Below, piece by piece: positions 17,291 to 27,121 of a DNA stretch of 64,000 nt. Below the pieces are notes generated by a model. The model saw nothing but the letters and a program-made list of their open reading frames with translations. It was not told where the DNA came from and ran no database searches. How positions within the stretch are numbered: position 1 is the stretch's first letter; the number at the start of each line of letters is the position of its first letter. The position numbers and the translations under genes are program-made. Origin of the DNA: Luteimicrobium album (lineage in GTDB: Bacteria > Actinomycetota > Actinomycetes > Actinomycetales > Cellulomonadaceae); contig NZ_BSUK01000001.1 in NCBI RefSeq assembly GCF_030161555.1, positions 1,178,001-1,242,000 of the forward strand, given 5' to 3'.

Positions 17291-18691
17291 TCACGCCGAC
17301 GCGACCACGACGTCGTCGTCCTCGACGAGGTCCATGACGGGCGGCCGACGGCGGAAGCCGTGCGTCACGACGGCGAGGATCACCACGCCGACGCCGACCC
17401 ACACCAGGCCCGCGATCAGCGCCGTCCGCGAGAGGCTGGTCCACAGCCAGACCATGAGCGCGAAGCCGATCGCCGGCGCCAGCACGTACGCCAGCATCGC
17501 GACGACGCCACGGCGCCCCTCGTCGACCGCGTAGTGCTTGACCACGGCCAGGTTCACGAAGCTGAACGCCACGAGCGCGCCGAAGTTGATGACCGACGCG
17601 ACGAAGTCGAGCGAGAGCACGATCGAGCCGACCATGCCGACGAGCCCGACCGCGCCGATCCCGAGCCAGGGCGTGCGGAAGCGGACGTGGACCGCCGCGA
17701 AGAACCGGCGCGGCAGCTGCCCGTCCCGACCCATCGCGTAGAGGATCCGCGAGACGCTGGCCTGCGAGGTGATGACCGACGCGAAGCTCCCCGCGATGTA
17801 CGCGGCGGTGAAGAACGAGTTCAGCGCACCGCCGCCGATCCGGCGCATGAGGTCCAGCGATGCGGTGTCGGAGTCCGTGAAGCTCGCGTAGTCCGGGAAG
17901 ACGAGCCCCGCGACGTAGGCCACCACCACGAAGACCAGCCCGCCGACGAGCGTGCACAGCACGATCGCCCGAGGAATCGCACGGCGCGCGTCCCTGGTCT
18001 CCTCGGAGAGGGTCGAGATCGCGTCGAACCCGAGGAACGCGAGCGCCAGGTAGGCGGCGCCGGACATCAGCGTGCCGATGCCCGCGCCGTCCCCTCCGAA
18101 GGGCTGGAGCAGGCCGGGTGTGCTCGAGTGCCCGGTCGCGTAGGAGATTCCCACGACGACGAACACCACGACGAAGACGAGCTGCACGCCGACCAGAGCG
18201 AGGTTCGCACCGGACACGAGCCGGATGCCGACGACGTTGAGCCCGGTCACGAGGATCGCGGAGACCACGACGAACACCCACGCGGGGATCGAGGGGAAGC
18301 TCGTGTGGAGGTAGAGCCCGATGATGAGGTAGTTGAGCAGCGGCAGCACGAGGTAGTCCAGGAGCAGCGCCCAACCGGTCAGGAAGCCGAGGTGCGGGCC
18401 GAAGGTCTTCTGGGTGTAGGTGTAGGCCGATCCCGCCGTCGGGTAGGCGCGCACCATGTGGGCGTAGCTGGCCGCGGTGAAGAGCATCGCGACGGTCGTC
18501 ACGACGTACGCCCCGGCGAGGTGCCCGTGGGTGACCTCGGTGACGATCCCGTACGTCGTGAAGACGGCCAGCGGCAGCATGTAGGCCAGCCCGAAGAGCA
18601 GCAGGGACGGGGTCCCCAGAGAGCGTCGCAAGCGCGGCGCAGCGGGCGAGCTCAGGGCCGTCGAGGTGGTCCCGCGCAGGGGTTCGGTCAT
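17291..18691 (-). CDS. APC family amino acid/amine permease
   Basis: A 466-residue transporter of the amino acid-polyamine-organocation superfamily with about 12 hydrophobic helices. The N-terminal LFGLAYMLPLAVFTTYGIV and the helix 2-3 region YPTAGSAYTYTQKTFGPHLG are typical of APC members; the central SEETRDARRAIPRAIVL loop is also characteristic. The ATG at 18691 begins MTEPLRGTTSTALSS. It is divergent from the amine oxidase, and the two share a 180-bp region holding a LacI-type palindrome. Import of a primary amine or its parent amino acid is the likely role, since the products of the two oxidative genes next to it would use such a substrate. The exact substrate is inferred. Confidence 0.88.
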   Translation of the reverse strand: MTEPLRGTTSTALSSPAAPRLRRSLGTPSLLLFGLAYMLPLAVFTTYGIVTEVTHGHLAGAYVVTTVAMLFTAASYAHMVRAYPTAGSAYTYTQKTFGPHLGFLTGWALLLDYLVLPLLNYLIIGLYLHTSFPSIPAWVFVVVSAILVTGLNVVGIRLVSGANLALVGVQLVFVVVFVVVGISYATGHSSTPGLLQPFGGDGAGIGTLMSGAAYLALAFLGFDAISTLSEETRDARRAIPRAIVLCTLVGGLVFVVVAYVAGLVFPDYASFTDSDTASLDLMRRIGGGALNSFFTAAYIAGSFASVITSQASVSRILYAMGRDGQLPRRFFAAVHVRFRTPWLGIGAVGLVGMVGSIVLSLDFVASVINFGALVAFSFVNLAVVKHYAVDEGRRGVVAMLAYVLAPAIGFALMVWLWTSLSRTALIAGLVWVGVGVVILAVVTHGFRRRPPVMDLVEDDDVVVASA

Positions 18692-18786
18692 GACGCGCTC
18701 CTTCGATTCTCGGTCGCCCCGACGCTCCCGAACCCCCTGCGGCACCTGGGCGTGCGTCGCAATGTACCGACGAACCTCTTGGTTGG

Positions 18787-18799
18787 AAAGCGTTTCCCC
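18787..18799. promoter_or_regulatory. LacI-type operator between amine permease and amine oxidase
   Basis: GGAAAGCGTTTCC, arms GGAAA (18787-18791) and TTTCC (18795-18799), matches the core of the sites at 6012 and 13127. It lies between the divergent permease (start 18691) and amine oxidase (start 18871), so it could control both. Confidence 0.7.
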
Positions 18800-18870
18800 G
18801 CTAGCGTGCCTGGCACCCGGGAGACGAACGGGCGGCAGCCGTGCCGTCCGCGGACGAAGGAGTGGAACGC

Positions 18871-20876
18871 ATGACCTCACCGTTCACGCCCGAGCTGGCG
18901 CACGCGCTGCGGACGCTCGGCACCGACGAGATCACCACGAACCGGGACGTGCTCAAGCAGGCCGGGCTCGTCGGCCCGGAGACCCGGTTCGCCTACGTCG
19001 GGCTGGTCGATCCCGACAAGCGCGACGCGCTCGGGGCCGGCACCTCCGACCGACGCGTCCGGAGCTTCCTCGTCGACCTCTCGACCGGAGCCTCGCACGA
19101 CACCGTCGTGTCGGTGACGACCGCGACGCTCGTCAGCGCGCGCACGCTCGATCCCGACGTCGACGGCGCCGTCCCGGTCGTCCTCGACGAGTTCACCATC
19201 GTCGAGGAGGTCGTCCACCGGGACCCGCGCTGGCTCGCCGCCATGGCACGCCGCGGACTCACCGACCTCAGCACGCTGCGCGTCAACCCGCTCTCCGCCG
19301 GCGTCCTGGCCGACGGCGAGCGCGGCCACCGGATCCAGCGGTGCTTCACGTTCGTCCAGCGCACGCCCGACGACCTCGGGTGGGCGCACCCCGTCGACGG
19401 CGTCACCGTCATGGTCGACGTCGTCACCCGCGAGGTGCTCGACGTGCAGGACCACGCTCTGCTCCCGGTCCCGCAGGAGGACGGGAACTACCACCTGCCG
19501 TCCTGGCGCGGACCCGACCGTGAGGGCGTGAAGCCGATCGCGATCACGCAGCCCGAGGGGCCGAGCTTCACGATCGACGACGACGGCGTGCTCGACTGGC
19601 TCGGCTGGCGGCTCCAGGTCGCCTTCGACCAGCGCGAGGGGCTGGTCGTGCGCACGGTCTCCGTCGACGACGACGGCGGCGCGCGGCCCGTCCTGTACCG
19701 CGGCTCCATCGCCGAGATGGTCGTGCCGTACGGCGACCCCAGCCCGCAGCGGTGGTTCCAGAACTTCTTCGACGGCGGCGAGTACCTGTTCGGCGGCTTC
19801 GCCAACGAGCTCGTCCTCGGCTGCGACTGCCTGGGCGAGATCACCTACCTCGACGCCGTCGTCGCCGGCAACGACGGTGCTCCCCGGGTCATCAAGCAGG
19901 CGATCTGCATCCACGAGGAGGACGCCGGGGTGCTGTGGAAGCACACGGACGGCTGGAACGGCTCGTCGCAGACCCGTCGCAACCGGCGCCTCGTCGTGAG
20001 CTTCTTCATGACCGTCGGGAACTACGACTACGGCTTCTACTGGTACTTCGGTCTCGACGGGACCATCGACTTCGAGATCAAGGCGACCGGCATCGTCTTC
20101 ACGTCCGCGTACCCCGGGGAGGGCTACCGGTTCGCGACCCAGGTCGCGCCCGGGCTCGGCGCGCCGAACCACCAGCACCTGTTCTGCGCACGCCTCGACG
20201 TCATGGTCGACGGCTCCGAGAACGCGGTGGACGAGGTCGAGTCCGTCATGGTCCCGCGCGGGCCCGACAACCCGTACGGGACCGGTTACACGCAGTCATT
20301 CACGCGCCTCCACGACGAGTCGGAGGCCCAGCGGGAGGCCGACAACCGCAAGGGCCGGTTCTGGCTCGTGAGCAACCCGGAGAAGCCGAACCGGCTCGGC
20401 GCGCCCGTGGCCTGGGGGCTCTTCCCGCAAGGCCGGGAGCTCCTGCTCGCGGACGCCGACGCGGACATCACGCGGCGCGCGACCTACGCGACCAAGCACC
20501 TGTGGGTCACGCCGTACGCGCCCGACGAGCTCTACCCCGCCGGCGACCTCGTCAACCTGCACCGGGGCGGCGACGGCCTCCCCGGTGGACCGCCGCGAAC
20601 CGGGACGTCGACGGCACCGACATCGTGCTCTGGCACACCTTCGGCCTCACGCACTACCCGCGCATCGAGGACTGGCCCGTCATGCCGGTCGACAAGGCCG
20701 GCTTCACCTTCAAGCCGCTCGGATTCTTCGGTCGGAACCCGTCGCTCGACGTCCCCGAGAGCACGTCGTGCCACGTCCCCGGAGAGCCCGGCGACCACCA
20801 CCACCACGAGCACCACGAGCACCACCACCACGATGCGCAGCACGCGCACCGTTCCGACGACGCAAAGGAGCGCTGA
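18871..20876 (+). CDS. Copper-containing primary-amine oxidase (frameshifted, His-rich tail)
   Basis: A topaquinone copper amine oxidase of about 668 residues, close in length to Arthrobacter phenethylamine oxidase. It oxidises a primary amine to aldehyde, ammonia and hydrogen peroxide. The TPQ precursor Tyr is residue 385 in [10 protein letters not shown], copper ligands are His434 and His436 in [12 protein letters not shown], and the third is in [19 protein letters not shown]. The last part is in another frame: one C is missing in the run at 20580-20583. The tail ends in an unusual cluster [12 protein letters not shown] and further His residues. The start is the ATG at 18871 after GAAGGAG. 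It is followed 3 bases later by an aldehyde dehydrogenase, forming a two-step route from amine to acid. Confidence 0.95.
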
Positions 20877-20879
20877 CAG

Positions 20880-22357
20880 ATGTCGATCGACACACGGCTC
20901 ACCGACTGGGACCGGGTGCTCACCGGCGGGCTGGGCTACCTCGCGGGCGAGTTCCGCACGCTCGGGTCCTCGATCACGGTCCTCGAGAAGGCGACCGGCA
21001 GCACGCTCGGCACGGCCGGGCTCGGCTCGCTGCCCGACCTCGACACCGCCGTCGTCGCCGCACGAACCGCACAGGCGGACTGGGGCGCCCAGCCCTACGA
21101 CGTCCGCGCACGCCTCGTTCGCGACGTCGCCGCGCGGCTTGCGGAGCGGGCCGACGAGTTCGCCGACCTCATCGTCCGCGAGACGGGATCCATCCGCGGC
21201 AAGGCCGAGTACGAGGTCGCGGGAGCGATCGACGAGCTCCTGACCGCGGCCGGGCTCGCCGCGCAGCCGCGTGGCGAGCTGCTCGCCTCGCACGACCCGG
21301 GTCGCACGAGCGTGTCGGAACGGGTTCCGGTCGGCGTGGTGGCCACGATCACCCCCTGGAACTTCCCGCTCATTCTCGCGATGCGCGTCATCGCGCCCGC
21401 CATCGCCCTCGGGAACGCGGTCCTGCTCAAACCGTCCCCCGAGACCCCGCTCTCCGGCGGCCTGGCGATCGCGTCGCTGTTCGCCGACGTCGGCGCCCCA
21501 GCGGGCCTCTTCCAGGCGGTGTGCGGCGAGCTCGAGTTCAGCGAGGCGCTCACGGTCCACGACGGCGTCGACATGGTGCACTTCACCGGCTCGACCGCCG
21601 TCGGAGCCCAGATCGCGTCCGCCGCAGGCGCACGGCTCACCAAGGTCTCGCTGGAGCTCGGCGGCAACAACGCCCTCGTCGTCCTCGAGGACGCCGACGT
21701 GGACCGGGCGGCCATGATCGGCGCCTGGTCGACGTTCCACTACCAGGGGCAGACCTGCATCAGCGCGGGCCGCCACCTGGTGCACGAGAGCATCGTGGAC
21801 GAGTACGTGGCCAAGCTCGCAGCGCGCGCGGCCAGGATTACGGTCGGAGACCCCTCCGATACCGCGACCGGGATCGGACCCATGATCAACGAGCGCCAGG
21901 CCGCCCGCGGGGAACGGCTGCTCCGCGACGCCGTCGCCGCCGGGGCGACGGTCGTCGAGGGCGGCACGCGCGAGGGCTTGTTCTTCCGCCCGACGGTCGT
22001 GACCGGCGTCCCGCGCAGCTCGTCGCTGTGGACCGACGAGGTCTTCGCGCCGATCGCCCCCGTCCTGGCGTTCCGCACGGACGACGAGGCGATCGCGCTC
22101 GTGAACGACACCGCGTACGGCCTCGTCGACGCCGTGCTCGGCACCGACGTCGCCCGCGCCGAGCGCGTCGCGCGGCGCTGCGCGCGGGCATGGTCCACGT
22201 CAACGACGCCACGCCGACCGACGAGGCCACCGCACCCTTCGGAGGCGTGGGCGCCTCCGGCCTGGGCGGTCGCGCCGGCGGCCAGGCGAACGTCGAGGAG
22301 TTCACCGAGCGGCGCTGGATCAGCGTGCAGCACGGGAGGCCCGAGTACCCCTACTGA
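20880..22357 (+). CDS. Aldehyde dehydrogenase, benzaldehyde/phenylacetaldehyde type (frameshifted)
   Basis: A NAD(P)-dependent aldehyde dehydrogenase of about 492 residues. Visible features are ATITPWNFPLILAMRVIAPA, the cofactor loop HFTGSTAVGAQIA, catalytic Glu in VSLELGGNNALVV and nucleophile Cys in YQGQTCISAGRH. The last about 60 residues (MVHVNDATPTDEATAPFGG, SGLGGRAGG) are in another frame, with one base missing near 22175-22183. The ATG at 20880 follows the amine oxidase stop by 3 bases, so the genes are almost certainly cotranscribed. It probably oxidises the aldehyde made by the amine oxidase, likely an aryl or phenethyl aldehyde. That substrate is inferred from context. Confidence 0.92.
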
Positions 22358-22491
22358 CGAGAAGGCTCCGCCACGAGGCGCGGGCGGCCCCGGACCGCGG
22401 TCCACGGCTGCCCGCCCTCGTGTCGCCGCGGAACCCCGCCGCCTCCACTACGCTGCACACGACGTCGGACGTCGCGAGCGAGGGGAAGGCG

Positions 22492-23255
22492 ATGGCAACG
22501 GCCGGATCGGACAGCAGGACCGTGAGAAGCGATCACCCCGATCCACTCTGGCTCCAGGTCGCGGCGCTCGTGGCCGAGGACGTCTCGACCGGGCGTCTCG
22601 GAGCGGGCTCGCGGCTGCCGGCGGAACGCGAGCTCTGCCTGCGGCTCGGCGTCTCTCGGGTCACGCTGCGCAAGGCGCTGAGCCATCTCGTGGAGGAAGG
22701 CGTGCTGCGCCCCTCGCACGGTCGGGGCTGGTACGTCGCGGCCACGAGCAGCGAGCGCAAGGACTGGCCCAACCGGCTCGAGTCCTTCTCGGAGACGGCG
22801 GCGCGGATGAACCTCACCCCGACGTCGAGGGTCCTGCGCTCCTCGGTCGACCCCGCGACCCTCGACGAGGCCGAGGAGCTCGGCATCGCACCCGGGACGC
22901 CGCTCTTCCACCTCGACCGCGTCCGGCTCCTCGAAGGCATCCCCACCGCGATCGACCGGACCCGGGTACCCGCCCACGTCGCCCCGGCCCTCGCCGAGAC
23001 CGACTTTACAACGGGCTCGCTCTACGACGTGCTCGCGTCGGCCGGAGCCGAGCCCGTGCGCGCCGAAGCCACCATCGAGGCCCAGGCGTCGACCCCCTGA
23101 CGGCCGACGCGCTGGGCCTCCCGGAGGGACAGCCCGTGCTCTCGATGCACGAGCTCGCCTACGACGACGCCTCGAAGCCCCTGTTCGTCTCCGAGATCGT
23201 CTACGCCGGCGACCGCTACCGCCTGCGGACCTCCTTCACCCGCACCTCCGACTGA
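22492..23255 (+). CDS. GntR family transcriptional regulator 2 (HutC type, frameshifted)
   Basis: A GntR/UTRA regulator of about 253 residues. The DNA-binding part is LPAERELCLRLGVSRVTLRKAL, followed by GVLRPSHGRGWYVAATSSERKDWPNRLESFSETAARM. One G is missing near 23088-23090; the restored reading continues GVDPLTADALGLPEGQPVLSM and ends VYAGDRYRLRTSFTRTSD. The ATG at 22492 follows AGGGGAAGG. It is closely related to the GntR gene at 16096-16873, which lies on the other side of the amine module in the opposite orientation. It ends 3 bases before the stop of the convergent ABC ATPase gene. The paralogy suggests an old duplication. Confidence 0.88.
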
Positions 23256-23258
23256 TGC

Positions 23259-24218
23259 TCACCGCGACGCGGCGGCGAGCCCCGTCAGCTCCTCGACGAG
23301 CGAGCGGTCCGCGTCGTCGTCCCGCCAGTCGCGGGCCCAGTGCGCGTCTTCCGGCCAGGTGTCGAGGTCGGGATCCAGCGCCCCGAGCGTGACCTCCGGA
23401 TGGCGCTCGTACCGCTGGAGATCGACGGCGAACGGCCCCGACGCCGGATCGGGCGCAGCACGCACGAGCAGCTGCGTGTACGGGTGGACCGGAGTCAGGA
23501 TCACGTCGTCGCTACGTCCCCGCTCCACGACGCGCCCCCGCCGCATCACGACGATGCGCGAGGAGAAGTGCCGGGCGGTGGCGAGGTCGTGCGTGATGTA
23601 GAGGACCGCCAGGTCGTTCTCCCGCTTGAGGTCGTCGAGGAGCTGGAGGATCTCGAGCCGGATCGAGACGTCGAGCATCGACACCGGCTCGTCCGCGATC
23701 AGCACCTCCGGGCGCGGCGCCAGCGCCCGCGCGATCGCGACCCGTTGTCGCTGCCCGCCGGACAGCTCGTGCGGGTACTTGCGCAGCACCTCCTTGGCCG
23801 GGGAGAGGTTCACGGCCTCCATCAGGCGGAGCAGCTCGCGTTCCTCCTCCGCGGCCGAGCGCACCACGCCGTGGATGCGCAGCGGCCGCGCCAGCTGGTA
23901 GGCGATCGGGAGCGACGGGTTGAGCGACGAGAAGGGGTCCTGGAAGACCATCTGCACCCGCGACCGGTAGCGCTTGTCGGCCCGCCCGCCCCGCGCCGGC
24001 GCGACGCCGTCGAGCAGGACCTCGCCCGCGGTCGGCGTGACGAGCCGGACGGCCATCTTCGCCACCGTGGACTTGCCGCTGCCGCTCTCCCCGACGAGCG
24101 CAACGGTCTCGCCCGCGGTCACCCGGACCGAGAAGTCGTCCACCGCCCGCAGCGCGGCGCCGTGCCCTCGGTGGCTGCGGTAGTCCTTGGTGAGGTGCCG
24201 GACCTCCAACGTCGTCAT
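23259..24218 (-). CDS. ABC transporter ATP-binding protein, DppF/OppF type
   Basis: A 319-residue ATPase of a peptide/oligosaccharide (PepT-type) importer. It has Walker A GESGSGKST, the Q-loop VFQDPFSSLNP, signature LSGGQRQR, Walker B EVLIADEPVSML and the H-loop ITHDLATAR. The C-terminal extension with HPYTQLLVRAAPDP is the oligo_HPY motif that marks Dpp/Opp ATPases. Its start overlaps the stop of the partner ATPase by 4 bases. It is the last gene of a five-gene operon starting with the binding protein at 28786. The ligand may be an oligosaccharide rather than a peptide, given the sugar genes alongside. Confidence 0.95.
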   Translation of the reverse strand: MTTLEVRHLTKDYRSHRGHGAALRAVDDFSVRVTAGETVALVGESGSGKSTVAKMAVRLVTPTAGEVLLDGVAPARGGRADKRYRSRVQMVFQDPFSSLNPSLPIAYQLARPLRIHGVVRSAAEEERELLRLMEAVNLSPAKEVLRKYPHELSGGQRQRVAIARALAPRPEVLIADEPVSMLDVSIRLEILQLLDDLKRENDLAVLYITHDLATARHFSSRIVVMRRGRVVERGRSDDVILTPVHPYTQLLVRAAPDPASGPFAVDLQRYERHPEVTLGALDPDLDTWPEDAHWARDWRDDDADRSLVEELTGLAAASR

Positions 24219-25075
24219 GACGGCCTCCTCTCGGGCTCACGGTCCACGTAGCGCGTGCCCGTCGCGGGCATGTCGCCGCGCAGGCTCGGGAAGGACCGCA
24301 GCAGGTGCTGCGTGTAGTCGTGGCGGGGTGCGTCCTGGATCTGCCGGGACGAGCCTTGCTCCACCAACCGGCCCGAGAGCATGATCCCGACCCGGTCGCT
24401 GATCTCGAGCAGGAGCCCGAGGTCGTGGGTGATGAACAGGACCGCGAACCCGAGCTCGCTGCGCAGCCGGTCGATCTCGTCGAGGATCGTGCGCTGGACC
24501 ACGACGTCGAGCGCGGTCGTCGGCTCGTCCATGACGATGAGCCGAGGGCGCAGCGCGAGGGCGATCGCGATCATGACGCGCTGACGCATGCCGCCCGAGA
24601 GCTCGTGCGGGTAGCTCGTGAGGTGCCGCGGGTCGATCCCGACGGTCGCGAGGAGCTCCTCCGCCCGCGCCCGACGCTCCGTGCGGCTCAGTCCGCTGCG
24701 GTGGTCGACGAACACGTCCTCGATCTGCGAGCGGACGGTGTGCACGGGGTTGAGCGCGTTCATCGCCCCCTGGAACACCATGGAGATCTCGCTCCACCGG
24801 AACGCCCGCAGCTCCCGGCCGTCGAGGCCGAGCACGTCGAGCGGGTCCGCGCCGTCCGGCGTCCAGCGGATGGCGCCGCCGACGATCTCGGCGGGAGGCT
24901 GCAGCAGGCGTGTCACCGCGTACGCGAGCGTCGACTTGCCGCACCCGCTCTCGCCCGCGAGGCCGAAGATCTCGCCCGGCGCGATCTCGATGCTCACGTG
25001 GTCGACGGCGCGCACGGGGCGCGCCGTCCGGTACTCGACCGTGAGGTCGTCGATGCTGAGCAACGGAGCGCTCAC
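24215..25075 (-). CDS. ABC transporter ATP-binding protein, DppD/OppD type
   Basis: A 286-residue ATPase, partner of the DppF-like subunit. It has Walker A GESGCGKST, Q-loop VFQGAMNALNP, signature LSGGMRQR, Walker B LIVMDEPTTALD and a C-terminal oligo_HPY-like segment with HDYTQHLLRSFPSLRG. The GTG start at 25075 overlaps the stop of the permease gene (GTGA). The gene is intact. Two non-identical ATPases of this kind are characteristic of Dpp/Opp importers, which handle di- and oligopeptides or cello- and xylo-oligosaccharides. Confidence 0.94.
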   Translation of the reverse strand: MSAPLLSIDDLTVEYRTARPVRAVDHVSIEIAPGEIFGLAGESGCGKSTLAYAVTRLLQPPAEIVGGAIRWTPDGADPLDVLGLDGRELRAFRWSEISMVFQGAMNALNPVHTVRSQIEDVFVDHRSGLSRTERRARAEELLATVGIDPRHLTSYPHELSGGMRQRVMIAIALALRPRLIVMDEPTTALDVVVQRTILDEIDRLRSELGFAVLFITHDLGLLLEISDRVGIMLSGRLVEQGSSRQIQDAPRHDYTQHLLRSFPSLRGDMPATGTRYVDREPERRPS

Positions 25076-26018
25076 CGTTTGCCTCCTCGCCGCGGCGCCT
25101 GGGCCGCGGCGCGCAGCCGCGGGTTGATCCGCTCGTCGATGCTGAAGTTGATGAGGCCCAGGGCAGCGCCGAGGATCGCGATGCACAGCCCGGGTGGCAC
25201 GAACCACCACCAGGCACCGAGCGTGATCGCCTGCGCGTTCTGGGCGAAGAAGAGGATGCTGCCCCACGACGCACCGTTCGCCGCGCCCAGGCCGAGGAAC
25301 GAGAGCCCGGCCTCGGCGAGGATCGCGCCCAGCGCACCGAAGACGAACTGCGACGCGATGATCGGCATGAGGTTGGGCAGGATCTCCCGCAGCATGAGCC
25401 GCCAGCGCGACTCGCCGGCCACGCGCGCCGCGTCGACGTAGTCGCGGGAGCGCACGGACAGGGTCTGGGAACGCAGCACTCGCGCGGCGCCCGCCCAGCT
25501 CACGATCGCGATCACCAGGGCGATCACGAGCACGCTGCGGGAGTCGACGTAGTCCGTCACGATGATGAGCAGCGGAAGCCCGGGCAGCACGAGGAAGACG
25601 TTGCTGAGCAGCGACCCCGCGTCGTCCCAGAGGCCGCCGAGGAACGCCCCGCCGACGCCGAACAGCATCGACAGCGCGACCGTGAGCGCGCCGGCGACCA
25701 CGCCGATGGTCACCGAGCCCGTCGTGCCGGCGAGGACCTGCTTGAACACGTCCTGGCCGATGTCCGTCGTGCCGAAGAGGTGGTGCAGCGACGGCGGCTG
25801 GAGCCCGTCGGGGCCGCTCCGGTTCGGGTGGTGCACCAGGAACGGCGCGAGCACCGCGACGACGGCGAAGACGGCGCAGATCGTCAGACCGACCCGCAGC
25901 TTCCACGAGCCGCGGCGCCCGAGCACGACGTCGTCGTCCCCGCCGCGGCGGGCGCGGCGGGGCCGTCGGGTGGCGCACCGCCGTCGGGACGGGTGAGGTC
26001 CTGTTCGGAGAACGTCAT
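25072..26018 (-). CDS. ABC transporter permease, DppC type (frameshifted)
   Basis: A membrane subunit of the importer with about six helices. It contains the TTDIGQDVFKQVLAG motif near the N-terminus and the binding-protein-dependent transport signature VAGESRWRLMLREILPNLMP. I place the start at the ATG at 26018 (MTFSEQDLTRPDG), which needs one base added in the C run at 25938-25941 to join GDDDVVLGRRGSWKLRVGL. A simpler alternative is the GTG at 25926. It lies 8 bases after the DppB-type gene and is coupled to the ATPase downstream. Topology and partner genes make the role secure, but not the ligand. Confidence 0.88.
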
Positions 26019-26025
26019 CGTGGGC

Positions 26026-27008
26026 CTACTTTCCCTGTCGCGTGCGGGGGTCGATCACGCCGTAGACCAGGTCCGCGACGAAGTTCGCGCCGAGCACGGC
26101 GAGCGTGATGATGAGGAAGAGCGCCTGCATCAGCGGGTAGTCGTCGTTCTCGACGGCCTGGATGAGGGTGTAGCCGACCCCGGGGTAGGAGAAGACGCTC
26201 TCGGTGACGACGGAGCCGTTCACGATGAAGCCGAGCGAGATCGCGAAGCCGGTCACGCTCGGTAGGAGCGCGTTGCGCATCGCGTACGAGCCGAAGACCC
26301 GCGCGGGTCGTAGGCCCTTGGCCCGTGCGGTCACGACGTAGTCCTCGGCCATCGTGGACACCATCATGTTGCGAGCGCTGAGGATCTGGCTCGTGACCGA
26401 GGCGAGGACGATCGTGAAGGCGGGCAGCAGGCCGTAGTAGATCGCCGAGCCGATGAACTCCGGCGTGAAGGACGGGGTGAGCGACGAGTCGTAGCCGCCC
26501 GTCACGGGGAACCACTGCAGCGTGACCCCGAAGACGTAGACGAGGACGAGCGCGAGCCAGAAGTACGGGATGGCGGACAGGAACGTCGAGACCGGGACGA
26601 GCCCGTCAAGCCAGCTCCCCGCCGCCAACCGACGTACGAGCCCAGGAGCTGCCCGACGACGTAGCTGATGATCGTCGACAGCCCGACCAGGACGACGGTC
26701 CAGGGCAGCGCGCTCGCGACGATGTGCGAGACGGGCGACGGGTAGTAGGTGACCGACAGCCCGAAGTTCCCCGTGAAGATGCTCCCGAGGTAGTGCCAGT
26801 ACTGCACGAGCAGGGAGTCGTGGGTCTGGCCGAACTGCAGCTCGAGCGCGTGCCTCGCCGAGGCCGGCAGGGGCGCGAGCCGTTGCGCCTTGGCCAGGAC
26901 GACCTGCACCGGGTCACCCTTGACCATCCGTGGCAGCAAGAAGTTGAGCGTGATGGCGATCCAGCCCGCGAACGCGTAGAACGCGAGCTTTCGGAGGTAG
27001 TAGCGCAT
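26026..27008 (-). CDS. ABC transporter permease, DppB type (frameshifted)
   Basis: The first membrane subunit of the Dpp/Opp-type importer, starting at the ATG at 27008 (MRYYLRKLAFYAFAGWIA). It has the family pattern NFLLPRMVKGDPVQ in the first loop, and the conserved signature VTARAKGLRPARVFGSYAMRNALLP. The two halves are joined by restoring one G, missing from the run at 26617-26620; the join reads YVGWRRGSWLDGLVPVSTF. A hairpin lies between this gene and the binding-protein gene upstream. Confidence 0.9.
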
Positions 27009-27056
27009 GGGTCCTCGTTGGGTGGCGCCCGCGGGCGGCGGGGACGGTCTGCGCGA

Positions 27057-27097
27057 GTGCGGCGGGTGCCTTCACGAGGAAGGGACGCCCGCCGCAC
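27057..27097 (-). promoter_or_regulatory. Intercistronic hairpin between binding protein and DppB genes
   Basis: Perfect 10-bp arms GTGCGGCGGG (27057-27066) and CCCGCCGCAC (27088-27097) with a 21-base loop, between the binding-protein stop (27122) and the permease start (27008). It is the counterpart of the stem at 4529-4569 and could allow more binding protein than permease to be made. Confidence 0.6.
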
Positions 27098-27121
27098 CCG
27101 CACCGGGAGACGGTCTTCTCG

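Noticed and set aside
20797..20845. A short CAC-rich tandem repeat at the end of the amine oxidase
   Set aside because: It is explained as codons of the His-rich tail in the restored frame and is not a CRISPR or other non-coding repeat.
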